A stretch of 64,000 bases of DNA from Xanthostigma xanthostigma (Eukaryota > Arthropoda > Insecta > Raphidioptera > Raphidiidae), in the NCBI GenBank assembly GCA_963575645.1, contig OY754472.1, positions 3,720,001 to 3,784,000 of the forward strand, written 5' to 3'. Below are positions 21,407 to 32,105 of this stretch, one piece after another; the first letter of the stretch is position 1; each line of letters begins with the position of its first letter. The notes under the pieces are model-generated. The model saw only the letters and a program-made list of their open reading frames with translations, was not told the DNA's origin and did not search any database. A program made the position numbers and the translations under genes.

Positions 21407-21891
21407 TAGTGATATGCCGGATCGTTAAAAATGTATATCCGCGGATACGGATCTGAATACGGATATTTGGTTTCAAGATCTTAACTTTCTTAGAGTACGC
21501 GGCGGTAAATATTGCACATCGACCTTTGGAAAGAGACTATCTGTTATGGGAAAAAGTTATTGACCTCTTTAAGAGTTAACTCCCATAACAGATTGTCTCT
21601 TTCCAAAGATTGATGTGCAATATCTCATTATAAAGATAGTTTTTTAGTACCTTTGAGTTATGTACTATTGGTATGGTACTCACTACGATAAATGTTTGCA
21701 ATATAAGCCAAATATGATTTCACAGTTTTTCATTATTACCTAATCACTTATATAAGATTAAATTTCATCGATGAATTAAAAATTAATAAGGTAAAAGATC
21801 CGTAAAAGATCCGCCAAAAACTAACCGATACGGATCTTTCTTCTCCCTCGGATATCCGCGGATACGGATACGGATATCCGGCACATCACTA
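21407..21891. mobile_element. hAT-like MITE, family A copy 2
   Basis: Same ends and interior as 253-786 with a few short deletions. Flanked by GTAGTAAC (21399-21406) and GTAGTAAT (21892-21899), a 7-of-8 target duplication. Confidence 0.85.
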
Positions 21892-21959
21892 GTAGTAATT
21901 ATACTTTAATTATAATAAAAAATATAACAAGATATTATTTAATTTCATTATTAAAATAA

Positions 21960-22058
21960 ATGTTTTTTATTGGCACTTGTGTCCGGGTTTTGAACTCAAA
22001 AATTTGGAGTTTTTTATCTTCTTGTCCTAATTTATTGACTTTGCAGATGGCAACCCTA
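21960..22058 (+). repeat. Right-end fragment of the AGGGTTGCCAT element
   Basis: GTGTCCGGGTTTTGAACTCA to GCAGATGGCAACCCTA matches the last 100 bp of 7675-8140. The left part is missing. Confidence 0.7.
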
Positions 22059-22337
22059 GTCGTGATGAATCAAACCGAATTGATTAAGAGCTCTACTTTG
22101 ATTGTCTCAAAAATATTTAATTTGTTCAACCCTGCACAGTAATAAACTAATCACTTTAGCAGTAGGTAATTATTTCTGATAAATAGAATTTCCTTTATTA
22201 ATTATAATGTGTAGCAAATTAATCCGTCAGTCCCTTGTTTCTTGTTCCGATCAAAGCCCTCTTCACTCAATTCAATTTTGATTTCTCTTTAAATGAAGAA
22301 ACGCTTTCTTCAAAGAACGTTTGTCTTACTTTCCTAA

Positions 22338-22839
22338 TAGTGATGTGTCGCTCCTGAGCCAGTCGCTCTTTTTTTTGTGAATGACTCACTCCGAGCGCCA
22401 TTGCTCTGTGCTAAGCTATTCTGTACTGTTGCATTCGCACATTTACAGAGCACACACAACACAGGCCACAGAGGCACTAGTGAATTTTGCACGTACGGAG
22501 TTATCTTTGCTGAGTCATTTAATGTTGAATTACACACTCTAAGTAAAATAGTACTAAGCTTACAGTGACTTAAACCATTCATATTGACGTCGTTGACAAA
22601 GATATAATATTGTAACAATAAACATTATTATTGTTAAGATTTTATTATACTTTATAGTTCATCCGAAATGCGAATAATATAAGATCAGAATCATATTAAA
22701 ACGAGTTCAGAGCTGATTGTGTACTGATTGCGTACTGTCTAGTGTCGCTCCTTTGAACGATTCCCTCTGAGCGATTCTTTTTAGTGAGCGGAGCGCACGG
22801 AGCCAGCTCCCAATAAAGAGTCATGTGGACACATCACTA
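22338..22839 (-). mobile_element. hAT-like MITE, family B copy 2
   Basis: Reverse-oriented copy of 17113-17669. TTTCCTAA is repeated exactly at 22330-22337 and 22840-22847. Internally slightly shorter than copy 1. Confidence 0.9.
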
Positions 22840-22854
22840 TTTCCTAAACATAAG

Positions 22855-23248
22855 TATACAGAATGATTTTTAAGTTGATTCTTCTTTTTTAACAGCAAAT
22901 AGACTAACACATATTTTAAGTAACTTTTTTATCAAAACTCAAATAAGAAAGAAACAGCCGTTCAAAGTTTAATGAATTTTTTTAAATTTTATTTAATTAA
23001 TTCAAAAGCCCGGTTAACACACGTGAAGAAATGATAGCACGAATCGGAACTGCATCCCAAATAATTCGCGGAAGGCCCTTATTGCTACTACAAGCAAGTA
23101 CAGAACATGGCTACGAAGCACGCATCTTTGTGTCCAACAAACCGTGGACAATTTCTTTGAATACTTGATAATGACATATTTCCATAGTGACATAACATAG
23201 CGCCAGGATCGATCTCAAAATTTGATAAAATTTAATAAAACTTTGAAA
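22855..23248 (+). mobile_element. Mariner-like element with transposase remnant, right end lost
   Basis: The left terminus TATACAGAATGATTTTTAAG is that of 7196-7672. The outer arms match (TTTATCAAAACTCAA; CATAGTGACATAACATAGCG) but 150 bp of interior coding remnant are retained. Confidence 0.75.
23016..23168 (+). pseudogene. DDE transposase C-terminal remnant (mariner/Tc-like)
   Basis: The frame reads TREEMIARIGTASQIIRGRP and later TEHGYEARIFVSNK before a TGA. The motif T-R-E-E-M-x-x-R-I followed by a spacer and a short C-terminal helix is the usual tail of DDE transposases whose genes end close to the right TIR. The later part is frame-shifted relative to the sister copy at 25674-25829. The catalytic region is absent. 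Confidence 0.55.
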
Positions 23249-23334
23249 GCCAGTTTTTATTTCAGCCTCAGGCATCATATGTTGCGCAAGGCAAGAGTAT
23301 CAAACTTTCGGCTCTTGTGATGTATAATATACTA

Positions 23335-23887
23335 CTTAAAAAAAAAACTTCGGAGAAGTAAAAACTTCGGTCTGTGCTAAATTCAAAAACTTGAGGCGAC
23401 TGAATCTCAGAATTATAACTTAAAAAAAAAGAATTTCGAGGCAGACAAGAAATTGAAATCAAGCTCGAAATTCTGTGCCTAAGACGTCGAAAAAAAAAAG
23501 AATTTTGAGGCAGACAAGGAATTGAAATCCAACTTCGAAATTCTGTGCTTATAAAAGCTACAAGAGCAACAGCAAAAAAATGCAATGACGGTGTTCGCAT
23601 AACTCCTTTAGTTACCACTAAAAAAACGCCGTCTGTGCACTTTTTTTTGCTGTTGCTCTTGTAGCTTTTATAAGCACAGAATTTCGAAGTTGGATTTCAA
23701 TTCCTTGTCTGCCTCAAAATTCTTTTTTTTTTCGACGTCTTAGGCACAGAATTTCGAGCTTGATTTCAAATTCTTGTCTGCCTCGAAATTCTTTTTTTTT
23801 AAGTTATAATTCTGAGATTCAGTCGCCTCAAGTTTTTGAATTTAGCACAGACCGAAGTTTTTACTTCTCCGAAGTTTTTTTTTTAAG
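23335..23887. repeat. Near-perfect 246-bp inverted repeat with 61-bp loop
   Basis: Arms 23335-23580 and 23642-23887 are complementary with almost no substitutions (AAGAAATTG versus AAGAATTTG is one) and only A/T-run length differences. Each arm contains two direct subrepeats of about 66 bp built on GAGGCAGACAAG(G/A)AATT and CGAAATTCTGTGC. No clear target duplication or short TIR. The open frames on each strand are by-products of the repeats. Confidence 0.95.
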
Positions 23888-24269
23888 ATTTCACGTCTTT
23901 TTCCAAAGTGTGAGACATTATTTTTATTTTTTCTCCAAAAAATAAACATATGTGCATTTTTAGAATTAAGAGGCCACAGATTCCATGAAGGCCAATTTTG
24001 AAGGCATGAAAAAAAATCAATGAACAAGGCCAACCATTAAAAATACAAAATTTTTTTCATATCATTTGTAAAATACTTATTTTGCATTAAAAAATAAGTT
24101 TCACTTTGAAAACTTTCCTCTTTTTAATTTTTGTTGCACTTTTTATGATGAATATGTTTTTTAATAAATTAAATTATTTAAATCTGACTTCAATCATATA
24201 TTTTGTTATTTTTTAATAAAAAATTTGACGAAAGTGTATTTTTCAAAAAACAAGAAAAAAAAATTAGAA

Positions 24270-24444
24270 ATTAAAAAAGAAATAAAAATATGTTTATGAC
24301 ACAAAAAATTGAGAAAATAAATTAAAAATAAAAAAACAATTAAAAATATAAAAAAATAATTTAAAATTAAAAAAAAAATAAAAAATATGATTATATATAA
24401 ATATCAAGTGGAAATAAAATGGAGTAGAAAAAAAAATTTCCAAT
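24270..24444 (-). repeat. SINE body, AT-rich tail (minus strand)
   Basis: Continues the tRNA-like head at 24445-24525. On the minus strand it reads ATTGGAAAT, then TTCTACTCCATTTTATTTCC and ACTTGATAT, followed by long A/T-rich sequence. The same body follows a different head at 60320. Confidence 0.65.
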
Positions 24445-24525
24445 GATGCCGGCGGGAATCGAACCCGAGACCCTGTTATTAGTGTTATTACTAGTCTAAC
24501 GTCGTAACCGTTAGTCCACGGGCAC
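24445..24525 (-). repeat. tRNA-derived SINE head
   Basis: 81 bases with a box-A-like TGGACTAACGG, a box-B GGTTCGATTCC and an acceptor stem in which GTGCCCG can pair with CCGGCAT at six of seven positions. The anticodon region is expanded and does not form a normal 7-base loop, so it is not a working tRNA. Glu-like box A is my best guess at the source. Confidence 0.6.
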
Positions 24526-24528
24526 ACT

Positions 24529-25151
24529 AGCAGTATAAGCTGTTATTGTGGTACAGAAGTATATATGGGTGATACGAAAAATTGGTCCTATGAAAGTCAC
24601 GTGGTCACAGAACTATAAAACTTGGAAACTGGTCTCATATACACGGCGTTATATGGGAGCTAGGCAAAATCAATGTATAAGAATACGTTAGAGATACGTC
24701 GGCATTTAGCACAGAAAAGAATCTCTAACGAGATTCTTCGATATTAAGTTAATCCGATAGAATTTTATAGATTAAGTTTTTTAGATTAAGTTCGGATTTG
24801 TAACTTTTATCTTGTGAACAATATATCTGTTATCGTGTTCAGAATTAATAAATTTGATCATCTGAACACATTTAGAGAACGGTTTAGCCTCCTAGCGTTA
24901 TCGACATTATATACTAGAGCAGGGAATGCGGGTAGACAGTAAATGTGGGCCGTCGGGAGATTTGGGAAGCTGTAAATGCCCTCGAGGGTAAATAAACTAA
25001 TCTGATTGACATCTCACTTAGTAGATATCACTCGCCGCCGTTGAGATAATAATATCAAGAGGAAATGTATTATTTTATAACTGTATTTAAATCTGAACTC
25101 TCGCAATAAAATTGACTTTATAAACGATAAGATTTCTCTGACAGCATGAAA
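24529..25151. other. No gene recognised
   Basis: Unique sequence without convincing open frames or repeats. Confidence 0.4.
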
Positions 25152-25673
25152 GGCCGCTGCACACGAGGCTTGAAACGCTGCTAGATTTGCCTACTAGTTT
25201 TCTAGCGCTGGTTTCCTTAAGTGCTCGCTTTACACGAGACTATTTTGCAAGCTTGTTTTGTGGATAGATCATATGCGCTCGCAGTGACAGTTCGAAAATA
25301 AACACAGAGCAAAACGTGTCTGTTTTCTGACTCTGAGCAGAATGACGCCATGTTGGCTTGTGGATGTTTGTTCAAGTGCCCACGTGACAAGATACTGCTT
25401 CTTGATTGGTTCTTGCTCATATCTAGCAGCGGGCCTAAGCAAAGAAAATAGCCCCTGTTCTAATTTTAAAACCTTTATTGTGAGCTATCAGGCCAGCCCG
25501 CAGTGACGTCATTTCTAGCTTCGTACCCAGCCTACCGGTAACACTGCTTGGACGAGACTGGAAATGACGTCACTGCGGGATCGCCTGCTAACTCACAATA
25601 TAGATTTTAAAATTAAAACAGGGGCCGTTTTTTTTGCTAGGTCCTCTGCTTGCCCTGAGCAAAAGGAAACAGT
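25152..25673. mobile_element. PIF-like MITE copy plus adjoining inverted half-copy
   Basis: Starts AAAGGCCGCTGCACACGAGG and runs through the family to CCAGCCTACCGGTAACACTG (about 25545). An inverted second part of the family follows (GGAAATGACGTCACTGCGG to GCAAAAGGAAACAG). The junction suggests rearrangement or one insertion into another. Confidence 0.7.
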
Positions 25674-25829
25674 GAAGAAACACGCGAAGAAATGATAGCA
25701 CGAATCGGAAATGCATCCCAAAAAATTCGCGGAAGGACATCCAAGCATGGCTACGACGCACGCATCTTTGTGTCCAACGAAACGGGGACGACTTTGATCA
25801 ATTTCTGTGAATACTTGATAATGACATAA
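25674..25829 (+). pseudogene. Transposase C-terminal remnant, better-preserved copy
   Basis: An open frame of 52 codons reads EETREEMIARIGNASQKIRG, then SKHGYDARIFVSNETGTTLI and ends at TAA (25827-25829). It lines up with the remnant at 23016-23168 and extends it. Known family tails end with a similar R-x-x-x-C-x-x-x-x-G-x-x-F-E segment. Only the C-terminus survives. Confidence 0.55.
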
Positions 25830-26008
25830 CATATTTTCATAGTGACATAACATGACGCCAGGACCGACCTCAACATTTAATTGCAACTTTGAAAGCCCGT
25901 TTTTCTTTCATTTTTGAGTTTTGATAAAAAAATTACTTGAAATATTTGCTCATCATTTGATTTCTACACGCTGCTAAAAAAAGAATCAACTTAAAAATTA
26001 TCCTGTAT
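25674..26008 (+). mobile_element. Mariner-like element, right part
   Basis: Same family as 22855-23248 and 7196-7672. Here the right terminus is preserved (AATCAACTTAAAAATTATCC then TGTATA) and the left terminus is lost against the PIF-like sequence. Confidence 0.75.
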
Positions 26009-26050
26009 ATTTTACGAACTTGAAATACAGTCGACAAGAACAAAAAAATT

Positions 26051-26630
26051 GGTTGTCTGTAAAGTCGGTTTACGGACGATAGTTTTACGTGATAACGTAT
26101 TCCGTAATACATAACCTAAATTTATATAATAATTATAATAATTCGAATCTATGATATTGCATCTTTCGCTTCAAATTTAGGTTAATTTTATTTATTTAAT
26201 TACTCACCACCTATAAAAATAATTTTTTTTATTAACTTTCTTTCTTTCGTATTTATTTAAGTCTCAAAGATTAACTGTCATACTATTTATAAAACAATTG
26301 TTTCACTGTTTATATAAAATTCCAAAACCTACTTACAATATTTAAGTATTTTCATACGTCAAAAAATTGATTTTTATAATGATAAAATTTGTAAGAAAAC
26401 GATTTTTTCGAGAGATGAGACCTCGCTAAAACGATTTTTTGCCCCCCAAAATCCCTTTTCAGTAAATTTCATCCAAATCGTTAGGGCCGTTTTCGAGAAA
26501 AGCACGCACAGGGTCAGGCGGAACGTTACGAACGTTAGGAACGTTACACTTTTTCGTGCATGCAGCCGGTGTTTTATCAATTTATAAGATTGGTGATTCA
26601 TCAATTTATAAGACGTTATCACGTCAAAAA
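26051..26630 (+). mobile_element. R2-family element, near-complete copy
   Basis: The left end GGTTGTCTGTAAAGTCGG with TTACGTGATAACGT, and the right end GACGTTATCACGTCAAAAA, share a GTGATAACGT/ACGTTATCAC inverted core. It contains CACAGGGTCAGGCGGAACG and CATGCAGCCGGTGTTTTATC as in 2672-3490. No transposase ORF. Confidence 0.7.
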
Positions 26631-26752
26631 TTATGAGCACCGGGTTGAAGATCACACACGCTGCATTTTTCTATATTGATGCAAATCGTGACACGAATAT
26701 TTAACAAGCGTGACTAGGAAATATTTCACACCGGGACTTCAACATATCTATT

Positions 26753-26861
26753 ATCTGATTCGTGCTATTTTTATCAAAAAAGTCTTTTCTATACATTCTT
26801 CTCTTCCGCTATTCAACATTTTTACAAAAGTACTTGTTTAGAAGTATTATTCTTTAAAGCT
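26753..26861 (+). repeat. Dispersed repeat, pair with 27415-27515
   Basis: TATCTGATTCGTGCTATT, ATCAAAAAAGT and TACTTGTTTAGAA recur about 660 bp downstream in the same orientation. Confidence 0.7.
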
Positions 26862-27016
26862 GCGTACAGACGCATCCGCTGAGTATCCACAAACACACAT
26901 ACATATCTGGATGATTTTTTCGTGGCCTCCCGCAGCATGCGTTACCTCTCGCGAATGACTTAAGCGGCGCATACCGTTAGCCAGATAGTCCAGTCAAAAT
27001 CAACATTTCAATTTAC

Positions 27017-27163
27017 TGTAACAAAACTGTTCTTGCTCGTGATGGAAAATATTTATTTAGAGTAATAATAACGTAACAATAATGTTGATCCAGATTTATA
27101 TAATTACAATCAATGGTCTATTAACCATACTGTACTATTTATTTATTTCGTACCGGCGTTTTT
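27017..27163 (-). mobile_element. LTR fragment
   Basis: Starts TGTAACAAAACTGTTCTTGC and keeps TATTTATTTA and GATTTATATAATTACAATCA, matching the outer and inner parts of 63495-63847 with a large internal gap. Confidence 0.6.
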
Positions 27164-27414
27164 TATTTTATTGAACTAACTCTTCAGACATTTTTACCAC
27201 GAATGGATTGAGCGACTTGAGCACGTACGCATAAAAGTTTTGCAACGAATGCAGAGAGCGCGAATGGATTGAGCACGAACGCACATGCGTAGCTTCTCAC
27301 CGCATTCGTGTGAAAGTGTGTACTCGGATTAACACACATTCTCCCCATAAACCAGTTATTCTCACGTGCCTATTGTTGTATACACGCGAACAATTATTTT
27401 ATAGCGGAGCTCAA

Positions 27415-27515
27415 TTATCTGATTCGTGCTATTATCATCAAAAAAGTGTTTTTTTATATAATATTCTTCTTCGCTGCTATCAGAACTTTTTACTTGTTTG
27501 GAATTATTTCTCTTT
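27415..27515 (+). repeat. Second copy of the 26753 repeat
   Basis: Same orientation as 26753-26861, with several small differences. The sequence between is mostly unique. Confidence 0.7.
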
Positions 27516-27548
27516 AACACATTCTTAAACCAGTGATTCTAAACCTTT

Positions 27549-27626
27549 CCGTGGGCGCAACCAGCCGGCACAAGTCCTAGCATTGATTCCGGCAGCAAAA
27601 CCAAACCCCGTGTGCAGCGGCTTTAA
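27549..27626 (+). repeat. PIF-like MITE, right-end fragment
   Basis: AGCCGGCACAAGTCCTAG to CCCCGTGTGCAGCGGCTTT; only the last 80 bases of the family remain. Confidence 0.65.
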
Positions 27627-27642
27627 GACATTTATTAAATGA

Positions 27643-27993
27643 CTAGCGGTCCCGCCCGGTTTCACCCGGGTGCAAAAGAACGAATGGGGCATATGAGTAC
27701 GCACATTCATCTTAGTTTACCGATATGAATGTTGTGTCCAAATTGCATGATGATCGGAGTTACCGTTCAAAAGTTTTTGTCGGACGGACAAATTTTGAGT
27801 TACATTTTGTAACATTTTTCATTGATGCTCCGCTCCTAGTGGTCGTAGTGTGATATTATATAGCCTGTAGCCTTCCTCGATAAATGGACTATCCAACAAA
27901 TTTTTTTTTCAATTCGAATCAGTAGTTCCTGAGATTAGCGCGTTCAAACAAACAAAACTCTTCAGCTTTATATTATATTATTATTAGTATAGA
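27643..27993 (-). mobile_element. Helitron-like family A, full copy
   Basis: On the minus strand it begins TCTATACTAATAATAATAT and ends CACCCGGGTGAAACCGGGCG then GGACCGCTAG. The 5' TC, the 3' CTAG and the CCCGGGTGAAACCGGG hairpin just before the end are the Helitron hallmarks. The flanks are A and T with no target duplication, again as for Helitrons. At 351 bp with no Rep/helicase it is non-autonomous. Confidence 0.75.
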
Positions 27994-28250
27994 TAACAAA
28001 ATAAAGCGCTTGTAGCATTTGCTGAATAATAAAAGTAAATGGTTATTGATACCTATACCCTTTCAAATTGCTATATCTGCTTCGAGTATCAAACGATCCG
28101 GTTTCAAATTGGTTTTCTAAAACCAGTCGATTTCACTGTAAATTGGAACATTCGCACAATCGTTATACAAGCAATAGTGTTCAAAACATATTTAAAAAGA
28201 ATTTGTTATATAATAAACCGTGCTTGTTAGGAAAAGATAAACAGTATATA

Positions 28251-29015
28251 TGTTACGGTCTATACCCGAATTCGGTCAATGACCGATATAAATAGTTTTG
28301 ACCAACGAATATTGCCCAAACCGGAAATCTTACATTTAAACGGGTATTCAGTGTTATAAAATGGGCCATACTAGTTTTGCGCATTTTCAGTTGGACAAAA
28401 CTAGTTCTGTCTATTTCTGAACGGACAATACTAGTTCTGCTTGTTTCATTCAATCAACTTCCGAACCCGAATAAAAGTAGGGTTATGTTCTTGTTTACCT
28501 ACCTATTGAATTGTTCTGCTGAATGTTATAATTAATATAATGGTGGGATATTCAGTGTAATAATTAATTAAAAATGCAAGGTGAATTCGAGTCTCAACTA
28601 GTTCGGCTATTGGAGGTTTCTGAAACATAATTTTATGACGAAACATAATTACCTTACTACACTAAGTGGGGTTAAGAAAGCAAATTTGTTGAAAGCTGAA
28701 TTAAAATCTCTGTCTGCTAAGCAATACAGAAGAATAAATCGCTAATTGATATAATAAGTATCGTTGATGTGGAAAAGTTAATTAAAAAACGCAAAGAAGA
28801 TTCCGATGCCAAACTAGTAAGTACTGTCCGTTCAGAAATGGACAGAACTAGTTTTGTCCAATTGAAAATGCGCAAAACTATTTTTGCTCATTTTATAGCA
28901 GTCAATACATACTCGTTTATATGTAAGATTTCGGGTTTGGTAGTTATTCGTTGGTCAAAACTAGTTTTGCGCATTTATTTCGGTTATTGTCAGAATTCGG
29001 CTATAGACCGTAACA
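28251..29015. mobile_element. Long-TIR element, family R1 copy 2 (uninterrupted)
   Basis: TGTTACGGTCTATACCCG at the left and its inverse at 28998-29015 (slightly changed). The inverted similarity extends about 200 bp into each arm, with repeated ACTAGTTTTGCGCATTTT and CAGAACTAGTTTTGTCC motifs. The middle ATTAAAAAACGCAAAGAAGA marks the site where copy 1 carries R2. Confidence 0.8.
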
Positions 29016-29354
29016 TATTCAATAAAATTATTTCATATGGCATTGATATACTTATTCCTTATCTAAACCGTTTGAAAAACGCTGGTATAGTGGTTATGAA
29101 CCCTTGGTAATATATTTTTATATTTCCGATGTGGCTCCAGAATTTTATAGCTGATAAAATCTAGATATCTTTAAAAGTTTACAAGTTATATTTTCTTTTT
29201 ATATGTTGGAGATATGATTTCACAGGGTTTTTTTTATTGCCTTTTGTCTATAAGTTCTGATTGTTTTATGTCTAATTTTATTTTATTTTTTAATATTATT
29301 TTTTATTGCCCGCAGACATAATAACTTATTTCTGCGTGTGATCCTAAATAGTAT

Positions 29355-29470
29355 ATTATACCACAAGGGCAGAAAATTTGAGATTTCCTCGGCCATCATG
29401 ACGCGCAGTTTAAGGCTCTCAAACTTTTTTTCGTGTGGTGTATACTATTTCCTTCATACCTCGGTCGAAA
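29355..29470. repeat. Short TIR element related to 38876-39020
   Basis: TATACCACAAGGGCAGAAAA at the left faces CGTGTGGTGTATACTATT at the right, with CATCATGACGCGCAG in the middle as at 38930-38970. Confidence 0.55.
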
Positions 29471-29502
29471 GTACACTTATTAGTTACATTAATGAATTAA
29501 CC

Positions 29503-29757
29503 GATCGGGGTAGCGTAGCGGTGAGAGCACTAGACTCACATTCGGGAGGCACCGTTTTCGAATCCCGGCGGGGCAGATGTGGCTGGAAGTTTTTCCCACT
29601 GCCTCTGGCCGAGAAACGGTAATTCCTCTACTGGCCATCTTGTTGAGGTTTCCCTCAACAATTCCAGATAAATATCGAGATGGTTCCTTATTCAAGGCCA
29701 TGGCCTGTCGAACTCCTATGTCAAAATTTGCCTACCTTATCCTAATAATAATTTTTA
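29503..29757 (+). repeat. tRNA-derived SINE, family S1 copy 1
   Basis: The head GGGGTAGCGTAGCGGTGAG (box A) and TTCGAATCCC (box B) has the layout of a tRNA, followed by the body TGGCTGGAAGTTTTTCCCAC, GTTGAGGTTTCCCTCAAC and a TAATAATAATTTTT-type tail. A reverse copy lies at 49928-50200. Confidence 0.75.
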
Positions 29758-30522
29758 TTAATCTATTTATTTTTAGAAGATAGTTTTGTAAAAAAAAATG
29801 TTTCTAAACTTTATAGCTTCGGAAAAAAATCAGTTGTCTTTTGTTCTGTAGACCTATTAGTTTAGTATTTGACAAGCATGCTTTGATTAATTTCTACATG
29901 ACGTGATATGTGGAAAACCATATGCAAACGAATAACAAATATCGTAATATTTAATACTAGCCGTTACCTGCGTCAACGCACGTGTTATAAGATTTTTTTT
30001 TGTAATATGTAAAATGTCAATATTTTTGAAGTTGGCATGATCCCGTCACCCAATTGGCAAAAAAATCAGCAAAAATTGTTTAAGGGTTACAAACATAATT
30101 ATCCAAAGACATCAGTCAAATCCGTCAATGTCTTCTTTATTAATATAAAATTACAATCTTCAAAACAGGTATTTTCACAAAATAATTATTTAAAACAATA
30201 TTTCTATAGATATTATACACAAGAATTAGTAATTAATTTTTAATCTTAATTCTCAATCCTCAGTTTGATCGAAGATAATGTTTTTTTTTCTGTCGAGTCT
30301 ATTATTAAAAAGAAATTCACAAACCTGTCTAACAACCAAAAACATCTATAATTTTCGACGGTGGAGTCCAAACACATTAAGAATATATACATTTCTTTTT
30401 TTTTAATAAGCACGAGCTCTATTAGTCTATTCACTTATTGTGTGGTCAACTTGTTTTGTCTCGGAAGCCAGTACCTCGCAGAAATGCAACAGCTATGTCC
30501 AAGAATTGTTGGTGTGATAGAC
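29758..30522. other. No gene recognised
   Basis: AT-rich. CTAGCCGTTACCTGCGTC at 29956 resembles a Helitron-like terminus. An 81-codon frame at 30361-30606 runs into the next repeat. Confidence 0.4.
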
Positions 30523-30925
30523 CAGCGGTCCGTCCCGGTTTCACCCGGATGCGATAGATATAATTCTGCAAAATGTATTTCGTTTGCGGCTCGGCGTCTG
30601 AACTAATAGCTTTGAGCAAATTCTACCAGATTTGCTTCTGAATGAATTCTAACAGATGTCGCTATTTGGTACTAAAACAGTTTTTTTTGTTTGCTTCTGA
30701 ACTAATAACTTTGAATAAATTCTATCAGATGTCATTACATGTCACTAAGACAGTTTTTTTTGAGAAAACACCGTAATTTTGTACAAAATATTTAATAAAT
30801 ACTATCCTATAGCGTAAGTTGCACCAAGCAAAACACATTTACAAAGTTTCATTAAAATATGTTCAGTGGTTTCGGAGATTAGCGCGGACAAAATTGTGAC
30901 ACGAGAATTTTATACAAATAGATAT
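30523..30925 (-). mobile_element. Helitron-like family B copy
   Basis: The plus strand reads CAGCGGTCCGTCCCGGTTTC, ACCCGGATGCGATAGATAT, CTAATAGCTTTGAGCAAATT and later AGTGGTTTCGGAGATTAGCG, ending ATAGATATAGATA. The terminal CTAG is changed to CCAG. Confidence 0.6.
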
Positions 30926-30986
30926 AGATAGGTATCTTTTTAAGAAAGATATAAAATATATCAAATGTAAAGTCAACAACCTATTT

Positions 30987-31094
30987 ATGCCCAGAATATT
31001 ACATAATTTATTACATATTTCATTGGTTTCAAATAAAAGATTACCACCTCTTTCTGTGTTTAGACATAGTAATTATAACTTAGATAGATCGTAA
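30987..31094 (+). pseudogene. Possible LINE ORF2 fragment
   Basis: An open frame reads MPRILHNLLHISLVSNKRLP and PLSVFRHSNYNLDRS before TAA. The FRHSNYNLR-like segment recalls the region just upstream of LINE ORF2 C-termini, but the match is short and I am not certain. Confidence 0.25.
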
Positions 31095-31773
31095 TCATAA
31101 AATGTAAGGCTAGAACACTATAATTATTATATGTTATTGTTGGAGGTTCGTGCATTTCTTTGGATACCTAAAGCTAGGCATGTACGTTAAATTTTTTAGA
31201 TGTGATTACAGCGTCATCCCGTTCTTAAGATATAACAAAACATATTAAGTTTTAAAAAGTAAATATTGAATTATTCATCTTTTCTTACTTTTACATCCAA
31301 ACTTAATAACTTTACCATTTTATATTAGTATAGATTCGCAACTGTTATACAAATAAAGTCGCCCTTTTAATTAAAATTTATATGCTTAGCTTCATCGGTA
31401 AACATATCTAAAGTCTGGACAGTAAGGTATTCTAAGGTTTGGGTAGAATGTGCCTACTAATATACCGTAAACGACTGCATAATACGCACACGTAGCCCGA
31501 ACAAATAACCCGAAACGAACAATTAACCTTTTTTTTATATTATTATGCTAATGATGTTCAGTGGTTCCATGTTGAGTGTCGTAAGAAATCATTAGTCTGC
31601 GTGATTTAGGATAATTTGTTTTATAGACATTATAAACCGCCTGATTTTGTCTAATGATGGGTCTACAGCTATAAACAGATATAAAGCATCCGACAATTAA
31701 TGTACAGGGTCTGCAATTAAATTATTTAATAAACTTTACTACTATCTCTATGAAAGACGACATTACATGTTAT
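31095..31773. other. No gene recognised
   Basis: Unique AT-rich sequence. Confidence 0.4.
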
Positions 31774-32105
31774 ATCTTATACTAATAAATAAAGCTGAAG
31801 AGTTTGTTTGTTTGTTTGGTTGAACGCGCTAATCTCAGGAACTACTGGGTTCGAATTGAAAAATTATTTTTGTGTTGGATAGTCCATTTATCGAGGAAGA
31901 CTATAGGCTATATACTATCCTCTATAGTCTATACTAATATATAAAGCTGAAGAGTTTGTTTATAATACATTTTACGTATAATATATGTTATGGCTGTCCG
32001 GTGTCTGTATATATAGTAACGGATTACAAAATCCACATACTGTGAGAGTTGCTTTTTAATGAGTTATACAGACGTTAGCTTAATTAATTCAAATAAATAA
32101 AATCG
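31774..32105 (+). repeat. Composite repeat: Helitron-like 5' end twice, then a separate tail
   Basis: CTTATACTAATAAATAAAGC to GAAGACTATAGGCTATATAC is the family A 5' half. A second ACTAATATATAAAGCTGAAG start follows, fused to GGTGTCTGTATATATAGTAA and CACATACTGTGAGAGTTG. The identical arrangement recurs at 51230-51545. Confidence 0.75.

Noticed and set aside
23268..23618. 116-codon open frame on the minus strand, mirrored by a 61-codon frame at 23760-23945
   Set aside because: Both lie in the arms of the inverted repeat and encode the repeat's own tandem units; the shared residues follow from the DNA symmetry, not from coding constraint.
24445..24525. Possible functional tRNA gene
   Set aside because: The anticodon arm is disrupted and the sequence is fused to a SINE body repeated elsewhere.
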